Positions 1 through 13,963 are shown, numbered from the stretch's first letter. The stretch is 64,000 nucleotides of DNA from Montifringilla adamsi (GCA_017590115.1 JAGGNK010003335.1:11594286-11658285); one strand, 5' to 3'. Made by a program: numbers and translations. The notes: generated by a model not told the origin, from the sequence alone.

Positions 1-3000
1 TTTGATGTACAGGCTGTCATCACTTTTCTGGGTAATGCTGTTATTCCTGGTTTTCAGATGACAGGAAACACACAAATTTCCCACAGAAATTGAGGCTCAG
101 CTACCCAGGAGTTTTTCTGTCTCTGTGTCACTTGTCCCCAGTGATGAGGGAGAAAGGGAGCAGGTTGAGGAAGTTTCTCGGTACCTGCCCTGGTGTCACT
201 CCCTTGCACGGGGAGCTCTGTCACAAGGAAAGCTTTGTCTTGTAATCTCAGATTTGTGGTCAGGCAGCTCTGAAGAGGTGGAGGAGAAAGTTTCTGCTAC
301 AGCAGGTAGAAAATGATCCATTATCACTTCTTGTGCCTGGCATGGAAGAGTCTGATGGCTGAGGCACATGTGAAAATAAATATCTTTTCTCAAGAACCAA
401 AACTGACCTAGTAATGACTGTGCTGTCTGTGAATGAACATTTCACTAATGTAAAAGTGCTCCCTTTTTGGCCATACATTTTTCTGATATACGTATTTTAT
501 TTATTTGATAAAATGAGCCCTATTTGCTAACTTTTGGGGTAGTGTAATATGAGCTCACAACTCTCCCTTCCCCAGAGTATCAGGTTGGAGTGGTTGGGTG
601 ATGCTCCCAAATACCCTGCAGAATCGTGGTTCAAGGGCTTCCCTCTTCTCTTTTGGCAGATAAAGTATTGGATACTGATCCAACATCTTAGGAGAATCAT
701 CCTTTTCTTCCTTCACATATCTCCTCAGCTGCTGAGCAGCTGAAGAGCTGACAGAATTAAATTACATTGCTGCTGCTGCTATTAACAAAGAGTAAAGAGA
801 AACTGTTACATCTGGCTCCACTTCTTTGCCAGAGTCTTCATTTAATTGTTTTCTAATTTGAAGAAAACCACAAATGACAAGATGAAACTGCTAGAAATGT
901 AAATACAAGAGTCAAATTGCTCTTGTCAGATTTCTAGTTCACAAACCTCGGTAATGTGATTCTTCATATCTGACCAACAGAAAAGGGTCGCAGCCCGTGG
1001 ATGCTGTTGATTTCTCTGTCGAAATTTGCAGTCCCCTCACTGATAGTCACAAAAATGTTTTAGTTTGAAAGAGCATGGAACATGCTGGATTGGAGAAACA
1101 AACCTCTCAGCTGCAGATTTCTTCAGTGCATGCTCTAGGACAACATTCCTTGGCAGTAAATGGGGAATTTAGATGGAGCTGGGCTGGAATTATTTATTCT
1201 CTGCCACTTTTAAAATAATTTTTTTCCCTGCTCCTTTTAGTCAGGTAGTGGTGAAACGTATTTGAAGAATAAATAAAGTTTCACAGACTGTGGTATGAAG
1301 GGTCATCCAATTTCTAAATGCAGGATCATAAGCCAGTAGTTATGCTGAAATTTTTTTTTTAAATAGTACCATTAGTCAAAGATTTTTCTCTAATAAATCT
1401 GCAAAAAGTTTCATTCTCACAGAAGAAATTCAGAGCAAAGTATTCCCAAACAGATTGTTGATAAAGAATAGTTTATCCTTTGGAAAATCCTTGTGAAGGG
1501 TGAAATCCACATTCGTTTTAAAACGGCTTGTTATTCAAAAAAAAAGAAATCATCTGTTAAAAACCAGAAATGCAAACAAAATCTGCAAGCAAATCTTTCT
1601 TTTCCAATTGATGTCTGGCACTTAGAAACAGTCCCAGTCCCGAGCTGCACAGGGCAGGTTTACACAGTCAAACAGCAAAATCAATCACCACTAAAGGCTT
1701 CCCTGGCTGAAAGAAATCCCCAGGTAACGTGAGGACTCTTTATTCCTTTACAAACCCGCTGCAGCCTATCAGGGCTGGCAGAGAGTGACCCTTTGCGAGG
1801 CATCTCCGCTGCAGCTTTGAATGGCACACTTGGCCAAGTGGCTGAAACCCATCCACTTCCTTTGAAGCTGCCCCTTTGTGGAGCAGCACCAGCTCCGTGG
1901 GCTGCTCCCTGTGTGCAGCACGGGTCAGCTGGCTGGGGCCGCAGTGTTGGGGCACAGGGTCATCCCAACGCTGCTCCTCGCTCTACTGGGGGACACAGGG
2001 TCATCCCACTCTGCTCTGCTCGGGCTGGGCTTTGTTTGCTGCCCAGCTCTTGCTGCAAAGCTCAGCATTGCTCGTGATGTGACTGAAACACGGTGCTGTG
2101 AAAGAGTGGCAGAGCCCTGGGGAGGCCGAGGGGAGCGCAGCCAACGAGCACCAGTAGAAAGTGCAGCTGTCACAGAAGAGAGAGAAGTTAAAAAGGGAAG
2201 GGGGAAAAAAAAAAAAAGCCTTGACTGTCCCTCAGGGGCAGGGGCTGCTGTCGTTCCAAATGCCGACAGCTTTCCAAACCTAAACCAAAGCTATAAAATA
2301 TGAAATATAATGAACAAAAGTTGGCACCCACCCATGTGTAGCTGTCAGCCTAATAAAAACAAAATTATCTGGCAGCTGGCACTTAGGTGCTGGGAGATGC
2401 CAGCTCTGGACTCCTGCAGAACAGGTCTTGCCTTTGCCTTCTACTTCTGGGTGTTTGCTAGATTTTAAAATGTGCACCAGAGATTGAGGAAAGAGTTATC
2501 TCTGTGCTAAGACTGACCTTGGGCATCAAAGTGAGCATCTTCAAACTGTGCGTCCTTCACATTTCCCTGCTTAGAGAGGACAAACAGAAAAGGAGTGTTG
2601 GAGGCTGTATGTTACTGTGTTTTGGTTCCACTTCCCCCATCATTTATTTGTTAAGCACTAGAGTAAGCTGCTGAACTGGCCACAGTGAGTGGAACTGACT
2701 TACATTTGATGGAGTCAATTCCAATGGTTTTGGGGGCAAAGGACATAACCCCAAATCAGGGCTCGGGATGATTTTCTACAGCAAATCTCAAAAATTAAAA
2801 CAAGGTATTATGAGAACATTTAGGGGTCATTCAGAGTGGACTGAATAAGAAAGGGAGTAACCAGTCTTTCCCTATACCAGTGTTAAGGCATGAATAGATT
2901 ATTTCTGTATTAATAATTAAATCTGTGCAATTAGGGGGATGAGTAGGTCAAAACAGCTGTTGGTGACAGTCCTCCATCTCCAGTCTTTGAGAGTCAGGGG

Positions 3001-5822
3001 TTAGATTTGGCTGGATTAGGTGTCCTCACAACATCTGGTGTGAAGGGGTCTGAAGGACCAGGCACCGATCTGGACTTGATGTTCCACAAGAAGTTGAGGG
3101 ACATTTGGTGTTCCCCTGGATAGGGGCATCTCATGTAGTTTATTTCAAATCACATCTCCCTGGTGTGGAGGAAGCCCTGAGTGACTGAAAGCAGTGCAGG
3201 GTAGGTGGGGATGAGACAAGGAATCCCTTTGGGGCCTGCACCAGGCTGAAACGTGAGCACAGACAAAATCAGGGTCGGCACGACACTTTAAGCAAAGAAG
3301 ATTTTTAAGAGCAGTGCCATTGGGAAGAAATCAGGCTGAGACACTGGTTTTTAGGCTCACTGGGGAGTCTGGCTCCCAGCTCTGGCAGAGGCAGACTGCT
3401 TTCCAAGCTGACACCAGCAGAGCGAGGTACCATGTGTGGGAGGAATCGTGGCAAACCCAGGCCTTTAATTCCAATGCAATCCCAGGATATTATACCTGCT
3501 TTGCGCCCCCACACTCCAGGAATAAATAGCTACCTGCAATTGCATTGCAGGCATCTTGTTTTTACATTTTCTCTGAAAACTGTTCCTCATTACAAAGAAT
3601 CTACCTTGAGCGTGTCTCACTCTTTGCAAATTGCTGGGTGGAATCTCCTGTGAATCTCCCCCTCTGTAGGTTAGAAAGTATTTGTTCATTTTTATGAAGG
3701 GTGGCCTCGTGGTATTCAGTGCAAACAGTCCATCCCTCAGGCACTCATGGCAAACAGAAAAGGCTTTTGGTAAATGGCAGTGCCCTGCAGAGTGGAGGGG
3801 GCAGTTGGTTACAGACACGCAAGGGCACAGAGTGGAGCTTTTCCACGGCAGGGACAGCGCCTTTGTGGCCAGGTGCAGCCTCCTGTGCTTGTCTTGGCCA
3901 TGCTTTAAGGGTCTGGGACTTGCTCCTCTTTTATCAATGCAGGTTTCTTCTCAGCTGCTGTGGATTTGTCAACCATTCCCTCCCAGCTTTCTGTGGCACT
4001 GAGCAAGTGTGTACCTCTTATCCCACACTGGCTGTTGGTGCTCTGATGGTGATGGAGGCAACAGAAAGGCTTAATGCTGTGCACATCAGTTGCATAGATC
4101 ATCACAGTAAAATTAAATCCAATTCTGTACTGACAGAATTTGAGAGGATCTCCTGGTGTCATTGTGTACTACAATATTTGCATTCAAGGCTTCCCAGTTA
4201 AGGGAATTCTGTGAACAGGCGCTTACACATGTAGTGCTCCTCTCTTAAATGTGAAGAGGATGTGGCACCCAGAGTGACCATGAATTACTGCTCCTGTCTC
4301 CTCTGAAACACATCCCCTGTGTGCACATCCACACAAGCACATGTAATCCTATCCAGCTATTTAGGAACATATGCATGACCCCAGAGGTCTTCATGGCTGA
4401 AAGGAAACTTTCATTACAAATGATCTATGTGAAGACACAATTTGTCATAGCCAGCCTCCTAATGGTTAGCTGCAATACACGTAAATAGGTGTACTATGCA
4501 TTGTTTATCTGGCTCTTGCATGTAATTAGGGTTGTTGTAGAAAGATTTGCTTCCAATTCCCTCTGCCTGTGGGTCTGGGGAATGTCTGCTGAGATCCTGC
4601 TTCATGTCACTCATTGCAGTGGGGAGGTTGCTGGAGTTTACTCTTGTGTATCAATTATATATCTCATGTCAAGATAATAAAGGAGCAAAAATGGAAGTGT
4701 TTGTATAGCAAACACGAAGATCCAAGTGAAACTACAAGGCCAGCTAATCTGTGCTTAAACCATGGATCCTTTGCACTTACTGGAGTTTTAAACAGCAGCC
4801 ATGTAGCTCCTTTCTTCTCACACCCAAGATAACCTAATTTTTCCATAAAAGATATAATGCAAACCCCAGTGAAGGGAATTTCAACATGGATATCAGATAT
4901 GAAATATTGCCAGCAAGGGTGACCAACCACTAAAACCTGCTCCCATCAGATGTAGGAGACATTGCTCCCATGAGATGATCTCATTTCAGCCATTTAAAAA
5001 CTGTCTTCATGCTAAGGTAGCCATCCAGTATCCCAAAGAGGTTAGTGGTGAGACAGACAGCACCAGAGTCAGTACAGCCAATCTGTCCTGAAATGCACTG
5101 AAATCATTGCAGAAGCACCTGCTTTTCTCCACAGACTGCTGCAGGAGACTTAAGGAGTAATTTAGACCAGACAGTTGACTTCTAGAGAGCTGCATTTGCA
5201 TTGTGTTTGTGATGCCCATTGAGGCTTTCCAAGACATGCTTTGACTGCAGCCCTGGTTTCCTGGTTGAGATGCCTGGATCACTGCAAACTGTGGAGTGTG
5301 CAATGCAGGATATGAGCCTGGATAAGAACTTGGACAATCTCAATGGTCCCTTCTTCCCTTAAAATCTCAGATTTGAAGCCAGGGCCTGGACTGCAGCACA
5401 GACTTTGAACATCCCATTGAAGAAGTCAGAAGTGAGAGAGCAGACATGTGATGCACAGAGGTGCTGTCTGGAGCTGCAGATGCTTTTCCAGACAGGAGAT
5501 CTGCATATGGGGAGAGCTTGAACAATAGACCATTCAGGAAGGTCTCTCTGGGACAGCTCATGGGCTGTTTTGCCTGCAGAATCTCCTTTGGAGAAGATAT
5601 TCTTTCCTCACTCTTGAGAGATTGAGACAGAGTAATGTCACTGAAACAATGCCTCAGAAAGACCTTCTAGGGAGGTTCCTCTTTAGTCTTATTTGAAATG
5701 TTAGAAGACCAAATTTTTGTGTGTGTTTTTGTTCTGATGATATATTCTTGCAAGGATTCAATCTGTCATCAGAGGGTGTACGAAATTCCCTCTGACAGTT
5801 ATGGGGGTTCCACCCATAGACT
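1..5822. other. Intergenic, no gene seen
   Basis: Short unrelated ORFs only, none resembling a protein family. A GC-richer patch (1740-2270) contains the 41-bp repeat. A second patch (about 5000-5600) has coding-like base composition but no sustained recognisable frame. No RNA gene recognised. Confidence 0.7.
1945..2026. repeat. Two-copy 41-bp minisatellite-like repeat
   Basis: The block cacagggtcatccca occurs at 1953-1967 and again at 1994-2008, and the flanking CTGCTC-rich sequence repeats with the same 41-bp period. The second copy has diverged. Confidence 0.7.
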
Positions 5823-5875
5823 AAAAAAAAAAAAAAAAAAAAAAAGAAAATAAAAAGAAAGAAAGAACAGCTCCC
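5823..5875. repeat. Poly(A) tract (23 A) with A-rich GAAA tail
   Basis: 23 consecutive A at 5823-5845, followed by gaaaataaaaagaaagaaag. This resembles the decayed tail of a retroposed sequence on the plus strand, but the sequence to its left has no recognised parent. Confidence 0.85.
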
Positions 5876-7161
5876 TGCCTATCAGCAGTCCCAAGCCCCA
5901 CATTTGCACTGTGCCAAGGACTGCACAGCATGGATGTTGCTGTGATCACTCACATCAGGAATCAGGATTGCTGGCTGGGAAGGACTCAGGAGGTTTCTCA
6001 CAGGCTCCAGGATCAGCAGCCCAGTGTGTGCAGGGTTGGGGTGGAACTCGTGCTGCCAGGTCACCCATGGACAGGGCTCCTGCCTCCTCCTCCTCACCCC
6101 CTCCACGTCCAGCTCCCAGCCCCGTGGATCCCTGGCTCTGTTGCCACCAGCAGCCCCGGGAATGGTTTCCTCTCTCCGGGTGCAGCCGGTGCCAGAGCGC
6201 TCTGGAAGGAAATCATTCCGAGTCAGCCTAATGCCATAACAAGCTCTGCAACAGCTGCAGCAGTGATATGCTGGCAAGCTGTGTTGACCTTTTAAAATGA
6301 ATAAAGAATGACTATTTCCACAGTACATATAACTCTTGTCCCAAACCCTATCTGTGTGCCCAGACAGCGCAGGCATGCTGCTGAATTTGCAAGGAAGGAT
6401 TTTTTTTTATTTTTGCCTTCTTTTTCTTTTTTTTTTTTTTTTTAATGTCAAATTTTATCAAAGCCTGTAAAATTATTGTACAAGGTTAATCCTGTGAAGT
6501 TTAAAGTCAAAATATCCCATTCTAGAAGATGGCAAACAGGCTCTGAGAGGTTAAGGAATTTTGTAGTGATCGTACAGTGCACTTGTTAAAGGCATGAGAA
6601 TAAAACCTGGAACTTTCAGGTCTCGGTTCCCTGCTAATCCCAGCACCATCCTTTAAAGAAATATGTAATTGAAGAAACAGGGTGTGTATACAGTGATCTT
6701 TTCCAGCAGTCTGCAGTCTAGAGATTTCCCAAGCCAGAGAATCTGAAACCCAAATTTTGTTTACTGGCCACTTAACAATCTCCTCCACATGTTTGCCTTA
6801 TATCCAACACCTATTGCTGCCTTATAAGTCAGGATGGAGGTCAAATGTTTGGAGATCTTCTCTCCACAGCTGGAGGTCTGACACCATCCCTTGGACAAGG
6901 GTGCCTGTTCTGAAAAAAATCCAATTAAAAAAGGATGTATCATAACTTAGTGGAGACTAACTTGTTTCACCAGGCTCCTGGCTACCTGCCAGTTGACAGA
7001 GAGTTTTTGAAGGTCCTCAGACCTTCCAGAAGTTTTCAAATTAGAAATTTTGAAAATTCATTAAAAAAAAAAAAAAAGGCCTAATACCAACCTAGACTTT
7101 TCATCAGTGAGTTCTCATGGATGAGAGCAAACTGAGCACCCTCCTTTCTACACCAGTGGCT

Positions 7162-7223
7162 CAGATATCTGGAATTTCTGGAATATCTGACCCAGATATC
7201 TGGAATTTCTGGAATATCTTACC
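7162..7223. repeat. Near-perfect 31-bp tandem duplication
   Basis: Two 31-bp units, 7162-7192 and 7193-7223, each starting cagatatctggaatttctgg, differing at one base (ctgacc versus cttacc). Its low divergence indicates a recent local duplication or gene-conversion event. Confidence 0.9.
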
Positions 7224-9777
7224 CAGCTGATATTTTCTGCTGGGTCAGAGCTTCCTGTACAACCCAAGGAAAAAATATATATGTGTGTGCCTCAGATACC
7301 CTTGACAAAAAAGGGGACATGGGCCCTTACAGTCCTCAGATCATGGCAAAGACAGTGGGACACTCAAATTCTGGAGCCACACAAATGGCCTTGGGAATGT
7401 TCTGAATTGTAGCTGTTCCAGAGATGCAGTAGGAAAAATTCAGCTATTGATCCAAAGTTTGAGAGATACCAAGTTTATAGGAAATAAATATATTTCCATT
7501 GGTGCTCTTTCATATTACACCCACATTCAAAAACCATTGGTGAAATTGTTACAGCTGCATTGTCAGGAATGTGGATTTACTGAAACTTCTATTTTCTTGC
7601 TGGAAAGAGGGTTAGCTTAGCAAAGTTTTCATCACTACATAGTTTTTGAAATGTTCCAGATTTGTCCAAATGCTTCCTTTTAATATTTTCCAAATTAAAT
7701 TTTTTTCTAACTTTTTGGGAAAAAAGTCACTCAATGAACGCCTACAAAAATAGTCATAATTAAATTGAACATTTTAAAAGTATTTGAGAGAAAATTTTTC
7801 ACTTGGCCTGTGCTGTGTCTCCCACTCACAGCAATTGTCATGTTGGACTTTCATCTCAGTTCAGGATACAGCTTTTTTTTTCTAAAGCTATGACTATCTT
7901 CATGGATGAAAAAAAAATCCCACCCAATTTTAATTGGCACAAAAGGCCACAAAAAAAGCTTTTCTTTAAAATGAAGATACATTAAAATCAAGGCTGTTGT
8001 CAATGAATCATGAAAGTGGGATTGCTTGTTGAAGTTCCCATAATTTTCTAGGAAAACTCTGATTTTCTACCTCTGGATAGGGAAGCAGTGTAGGCTGGAG
8101 ACATTGTGGTCCATATGGAGAGGAATGTTGAACCCAAGCCAGATGTTTGTAAACGTTAACTTTGAAATGTGGCACAATACCACAAGCTGTCAAGTTGTGT
8201 AAAAGCTTAAGCAAAGACAAAAACAGAATGTAATATTTACCAGATGAGATTTCTCTGTAATCTTGTTGGAATTTTGGGAGTATCCAACTTTCATGGATTT
8301 TGAAATGAGCCCTGTATCATTTTTTTCCCCTTTTCTCTCTCTCTTTTATGAAGAGGGATAAGGGAAAACCCATGCTAATAAAAAGGAAACATTTCACATG
8401 GGCAAACAATGGACTTAGAATGTCCTTGGGCAATTTCAGATGAGTATATATTTTCTTGAAGACTGTATCCCATGAAAGATGCACATTTTTGGCATCATAT
8501 TTAAAGACTTTTCCTGAAAAAAAATCTATTTCTGGAACAATTTACTAAATTGGTAGTAAGTAGGACAATACCATAGTATTAACAACATTTTTTATAATGC
8601 CTGAATTATTACAGTAACATATGTTAGAGCAGTGTAAAACCATACAACATATTTTACATCTTTTGCCAAAAATAATTTAATTCATCCATATAAAAAAAGA
8701 TGAGTAAAATATTTCACTACTTGAATTAAAGACATACAACTCCATCCAGAAATAAAACACTAACCCAAGCAGACTAAGGTGGCATGTTTTGCTCTCTGCT
8801 GAGAAAATTCTTATCCTCTTTTGCCTTCCTGCTTCTAATATTTGTGAGGCCCCAATACTTCCACCCCTAATACTTCCCCATTACTCTTTTCTACAGCACC
8901 AGGATGGGTTCCTATTAGACCTCTTCTCTCATTAATTAAAAAATAAATGCCTGTGTATAGATGTGATCCCTTTTTACACTGCTCACCCAGCCCAGGAGGA
9001 GCAGACTCAGCCCAATGAAGAATTGCTGAGCCTCACCTGGGAGCAGGGATGGATTATGAGGACACCATTCCCCACCCAGCTGGGACATTGCTGCCTCTGA
9101 GCCTCAAATTAAAAAGTGTCTGGGGGACAGCAACCAGTTTCTGCCATGCCTCAGCTGGCAGAGGACCAAGCAGGGATTCTGTCCAGCTGGCAGAATTTGT
9201 TGCAGCCACTGAGCTGCTGAGCATCACCCTGGATGGGATTGGCAGGGACCTGGCTGCAGAATCTGGGGTTCCTCCAGTGTTTTGACACATCTCCCTGGGA
9301 CTTGGGTTTGCTGTGAGAGAGATACACAGAGTATATGTGGTGGTGGTGAAGAAAACATTTGTTGAAAGAGTGGTTGAATTGGCGCCAGCAGTTCTGACTT
9401 TTTCAAAATATCCCCAAGATCCAAAAATAGCAAATGCACAAATCTGCAAAGAATGATGGGCTATTTTGAGGGTTATGTTGGATCCGGTTCCCAGCATCAG
9501 GGAAGAGAGATCAGGGCATTCTGTTGAATTTCTGCTAAAACATGGCTGGGAACAGTGATTTGTATCACTTTATACTCACCAGAGTCATAGAAATTGTTGT
9601 TTGTGTTGCTTTGTTTTGCTGTTTGTGCCAACAGCAATTGAATTTAAGGACTTCATTTTCCAGGAAGTCTCCATCCAGCTACTGACTCCGTGTGCTCATC
9701 ATTTATTGCTCAAACAATAGAATGTGACTGTACAAATAGTGTTTGTGTGCACAAATCAAGTAATTAGCATGTTAGTT

Positions 9778-9794
9778 AATTTGCATTGCAAATT
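9778..9794. promoter_or_regulatory. Palindromic octamer (POU-factor) candidate site
   Basis: AATTTGCA-T-TGCAAATT contains a perfect ATTTGCAT octamer (9779-9786) and an overlapping reverse-strand ATTTGCAA-type partner. Octamers are bound by OCT1/OCT2 and other POU factors. Neighbouring TAATTAG (9760s) and TTAGTTAAT add homeodomain-like cores, giving the block an enhancer-like texture. Confidence 0.35.
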
Positions 9795-11190
9795 GAGCGC
9801 CAAACTTTCAGTACTTGGCTATTGTTAAGGCTGTAAGAAAGAGAAAAAGAAAGAAATACAGAAATATTGATATTTTCTGTTTTGAATGTTGTAAAACACA
9901 GCTATTGATCTCTATCCAAGTGTATTTAGTTGCAGGGAAAATACAGTTTATAGATAAATATTCTTACTGATCTACTTCAGGCAGACAAAGCAAAGTTAGA
10001 TGGCAAAGTTAGGCATGAAGTAAATATAAGAACAAGCTTGTCTCCAGGTTGTTTATTCAAAATATGTAAATTAGATCTCTGAAACAGCCAGAAGAACATA
10101 CGATATGATGACTTTTTCACCTACCACTATGTCTAACCAACACTGAACTACAAAAAGCTTCCCAGCTCCCTCCCCTTCCCCCATCTCCTTGAGCATCAGG
10201 GTGCTGGGGGATCAGCTAACAGCTCAGGAGTTTTTCAGTACGTGACTGCGGGCACAAAGATCTCCCTCATTCCAAGTAAACAGTAGCTCCCATTTTCCCC
10301 AGTAGCTGCTGGTTGGAGGGTCTGATGAGAGTTCCCACACAGCTACCCCCTCAAGTTCCTGGGTAAGATTTCAGCTGGAATAGTTTCTTCCTGATGGAGC
10401 ACAGCCCTTTATTTGAATGTTTTTCACTTGATTCCTTTCCGCCCAGTGGGACTTCCAGAGGCAAAATTCTTGTGGGACTGCAGCTTGTCTGCCTGGAAAA
10501 ATGAGTATTAGCTAAATTATTAGTTAGTCATATGTGATCAGCAGCTCACTCCCCTTATTTTCAGTAAAATAACTCCTGGAAACTCTAATTCTAGGAAAGG
10601 ATTAGGATCGTCTTTTCTGATGGTGCTCAAGGAACAGATTGGATCAAGGTCATGTATCACTCACTTCAATATCCGTAATCCCAGATATTTTCACAGGGAA
10701 TCAGGAAATCCCTGGTGTCTGCAGATGCTGTCCATTTTCTACCAAGAACACCTGGGGACATCTAAGTCCCAAGTAGGTAAAAATGGGCAGAAAACACAAA
10801 CCAGGAAGTTCAGGCTCCCTTCTGGAAGCTTTTTCTTTTTAAAATACTTCATTAGCACTCATTATCCATTCCTGCTGATGGATGGAAGTGTCTGTGCTGT
10901 TAATGAGAAGCCAGAGATAAATGTCCAAAATCCCTGTGTTTTGAAAGGGGGCATGCTGGCTCATATTGCTGCTATAGGTACCAAGTTGGAAGAGAAATGT
11001 TAGAGCTCAGTGAAGATTTGGGTGTTGTTTCCCTTTGAATAAAGGCTTTCATTCATCTCAAGGTGAGCTAATTCAGCTTGTGCTAAAAGGATGTATAGAA
11101 GGACACTGCAGATGGGGAGTGAGGTGGAAGGAGTGCTGTACTAATGCCTTTAAAATCACTTTCTACAAAGTAGGTTTTTAATTTAGACTT

Positions 11191-11215
11191 GTTTTCTTCT
11201 TTCTTCTTTCTTCTT
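11191..11215. repeat. TTCTTTC short tandem repeat
   Basis: About three copies of a 7-nt TTCTTTC unit in a pyrimidine-only stretch. A simple repeat with no associated gene. Confidence 0.8.
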
Positions 11216-11529
11216 GATATTTTTCAACAGAAGACTGGGACAGAAGATGCATGAGATGTAATAATTACCCATCAAGACTTGACTTTTAGGAAGAAAAAAA
11301 AAAGGAGAAACAGCAATCTGAAAACAGAAATAGAAGTTGTGAGGAAAGAGAGGAAAATAGGAAATGTAATTCATTTATTCAATGCTGGTATTAAGGAAAA
11401 GCCAAGGTTAAAAAGAGTGAAAAAAAGTACGTCTTTGCAAAGCTCTAATAGATATGCCAGATCCTCTCTTTTGCTTTCAGCAATTGTGGTGCATATTGTT
11501 GGCAGTGGTTCAAAGAAATGAAGTGCTCG

Positions 11530-11770
11530 TTCCCTGGGAATTGTCTTTCACACAAAAAAAGTAATTAGGGGAATAAAAGAATATGATGTATTAGAAAATG
11601 GGAGCCATAACAAACTACCAAGTAAGCTGCCATGGCTAATTCTTCTTAACATTCTTTTAAGCGCTCTCAAACTTGTAACTGCATGCCAAACATCTCACAT
11701 TTTCTGTCTCGTCGAAAATTTCTGTATGGCCCATCTGATGAGGGCAGGGATGTCAAACATCTAAGTGAGT
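11530..11770. promoter_or_regulatory. Putative conserved non-coding element in gene desert
   Basis: A low-repeat block with retained CpGs (taagcgctctc, ctgtctcgtcgaaaatttc) and segments such as gccatggctaattc. It has no coding potential. A distal enhancer is possible, but this is a weak inference from texture. Confidence 0.22.
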
Positions 11771-12028
11771 ATTGTGTGTCCTAGTGACAAATATGTTCCC
11801 TTGGTGTAGGAAAAGGGCCAGAAGGTACAAAGGGAGAGAGAGTAATCTATTTATAACTTTTACAATGCCTTGTAAGAGGAGATCTTGGGAACTCTTCTCC
11901 TGGGGTGGCTGATTGTGCTCTCTCTGATGTGGACTCTGCTAAGTATGGGTAGGAATCCTATTACTGACCACTACAAAGGACTGTGTGGTTTAGTTCAGAA
12001 TATAAAATTCATATTATGAATGCTGTAT

Positions 12029-12048
12029 GGGGGTGGAGGGGGGGAGGG
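12029..12048 (+). other. Candidate G-quadruplex motif
   Basis: The plus strand has GGGGGTGG-A-GGGGGGG-A-GGG, at least four G3 runs within 20 nt. This meets the usual G3N1-7 quadruplex pattern. It lies in the gene desert with no gene nearby. Confidence 0.5.
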
Positions 12049-13963
12049 AAGTAATATTAGCCTTCTGAAGAAGAGGAGACTGTCATGAATAATGCAGCAG
12101 TGGCTCTCCGGGAGTCACACAAATAGATCGGATTTAAGATTCCTTTCCCAGTGATAAGGTCATCCATAGGGATGCTTTACATTTCTGCAGCACTTCCCAG
12201 GTAAAGGTCTCAAAGCACCACCAAGCCTGGAAAGAGCTGTGATTTCACAGAACCTGAGAGGCTGGCAAGTGTTAATAGAGAAGACGTGGGGAAAGGAAAG
12301 GGCAGAGGAACAAAAAAGCAGAGCTGCCCACTGAGTTGGCACAGACAGAGCCAGCCCAGCCCAGCTCTGCCTCTGATTTGTGCTGTGTTTGGTCAGAGGG
12401 TTGTGTGTCTCAGTGTGAACCCAAGCATCCAGGAGGCTCAGATGGAAGTCCATGGCAGTGACTGTCCCAAAACAAGGGGTTTTGAAAAACTTTTTTACTT
12501 TCTGTAAAATCAGCCCCTGGCTCCTGGGGGCTCAGTGTCACCCCTGGCGATTTTGCGTGGCACTGTACGGAGCAAAGCTGGACCAGATATTCTCACCCAT
12601 GGCACCCCTTCCCACAGCCTGCTCTGTTCCTGCACAGCCAAGGGCATCCTGGGAGAGCTGAGATGTGCCAGCTGGGGCAGGTGGGCACCTCGACACAGGA
12701 CTGTGGTGGGGAGGGCAGGCAGTGCTGTCGGGCCACCCCTCCTGAGGCACGATGAGCTTGGGTGAAGCTGCCCACTGACCAGAGCCAGCTTTGGGCGCAG
12801 CTCCCAGTGCTGTCCCTGTCCATTCAGGCTGGGTAAAGCAGAAATAACCTGGGCTCTGCTTCACTGCTCTGTGACTTCCTCTGCTGCCAACACCTTGGTA
12901 GTCATTGCTGGACACAGAGACAGCTCCCTGGGAGAAACACGTAACCCCATGGCTCGGTCCCATCAGCTGAGTGCCAGGACTGTGGCAGTTGCTGACACCA
13001 TATTTCTGTGTGCTTTGGATAGAGAACCTTTTTTTGTTGCTTTTTTTATAAACTTGAATCAACAGCAGCAATAATGAAGTGGGAGCACATCTTTAGGTCA
13101 AAAAAGTATCCTTGACACATTCTCTGCTAAGGCCATCTGCAACAATTCATAACTTAATGTGAAAAAATAGAAAGACATCATCTTCAGACAACTCACTTCC
13201 TCCTGTGGAGCTGTCTATAAGGAGCAAGACCATTTTACTAAGAAAAAGCATTTAACCCAGGAGAGAATTGAAAGTAAACACCAGTAATACAACGTGCTTT
13301 AGATAAAACAGTATTTTTCTGCCCCTTGATCTCGCTCAGTCTTAAGCCAATTTTGGCAGGTACTGCTGTATTAAGTGGTCAGTCCCCCGTAGTGGTCACA
13401 CACTGTTTTACTGGAGGTCTGACAGCAGCCATAGGAGAGATAAAATTAACCCTTTGGCTCCAATGGCTCCAGTGGATCTTATTGCCCACAACTGGGAACA
13501 CATCAAGAATTTCTAGCTCTTGGCCTCATGGGGTTAATGGCAATCTGTTGCTGATTTCCCTGGACAATCAGAGTAGCAAACACTGGACTGTTTAATGAGC
13601 CCCAGAGGACAATGCTGGCACACAAGGCTGTGAAGATCTGGACAAACCAAGGAAAAGTAAAATGAAAACAAACATGGACGTTTATTTTCCTAGCTCACCA
13701 GTTGCAAACAAAATTTCATTTAATAAACCATGAAATGTTTCACAGAGTTTCTGTATATTATTGTAAGAGCAGCTGGGCAATGTAAAAGTTACTTTCCCTC
13801 CTCTTTGTTATGCTGTTCCATATCCAGCTCTCATCCAAACAAAGTTGTATTTATTTATGTGTTAATATGTTTATCATTTAATTCCTTACCATGCTTTTCT
13901 GAAATGAGTTCAGTTGTGACTTAAGGCATCATCATTTGTAGGGTCTCCAACACAGAGCAAAAC

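Larger units (their letters stand above)
5876..13963. other. Intergenic, no gene seen
   Basis: AT-rich unique sequence with the 31-bp tandem duplication, the palindromic octamer, the TTCTTTC repeat and the G-run motif listed separately. The ORF at 6376-5882 crosses GC-rich sequence without a recognisable domain. Confidence 0.7.

Noticed and set aside
3701..4201. 166-codon ORF on the plus strand
   Set aside because: No family resemblance, and overlapped by ORFs of similar length in other frames. Likely chance.
5194..5201. Isolated octamer ATTTGCAT
   Set aside because: A single 8-mer without palindromic partner or motif cluster, not distinguishable from chance in 64 kb.
5000..5600. Possible old coding or retroelement remnant
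   Set aside because: Base composition looks coding-like, but translations in all frames contain stops and match no reverse transcriptase, integrase or host family I recognise.
12538..13071. 177-codon ORF on the minus strand
   Set aside because: Low-complexity, Pro/Gly/Ser/Cys-rich translation typical of GC-rich non-coding DNA.
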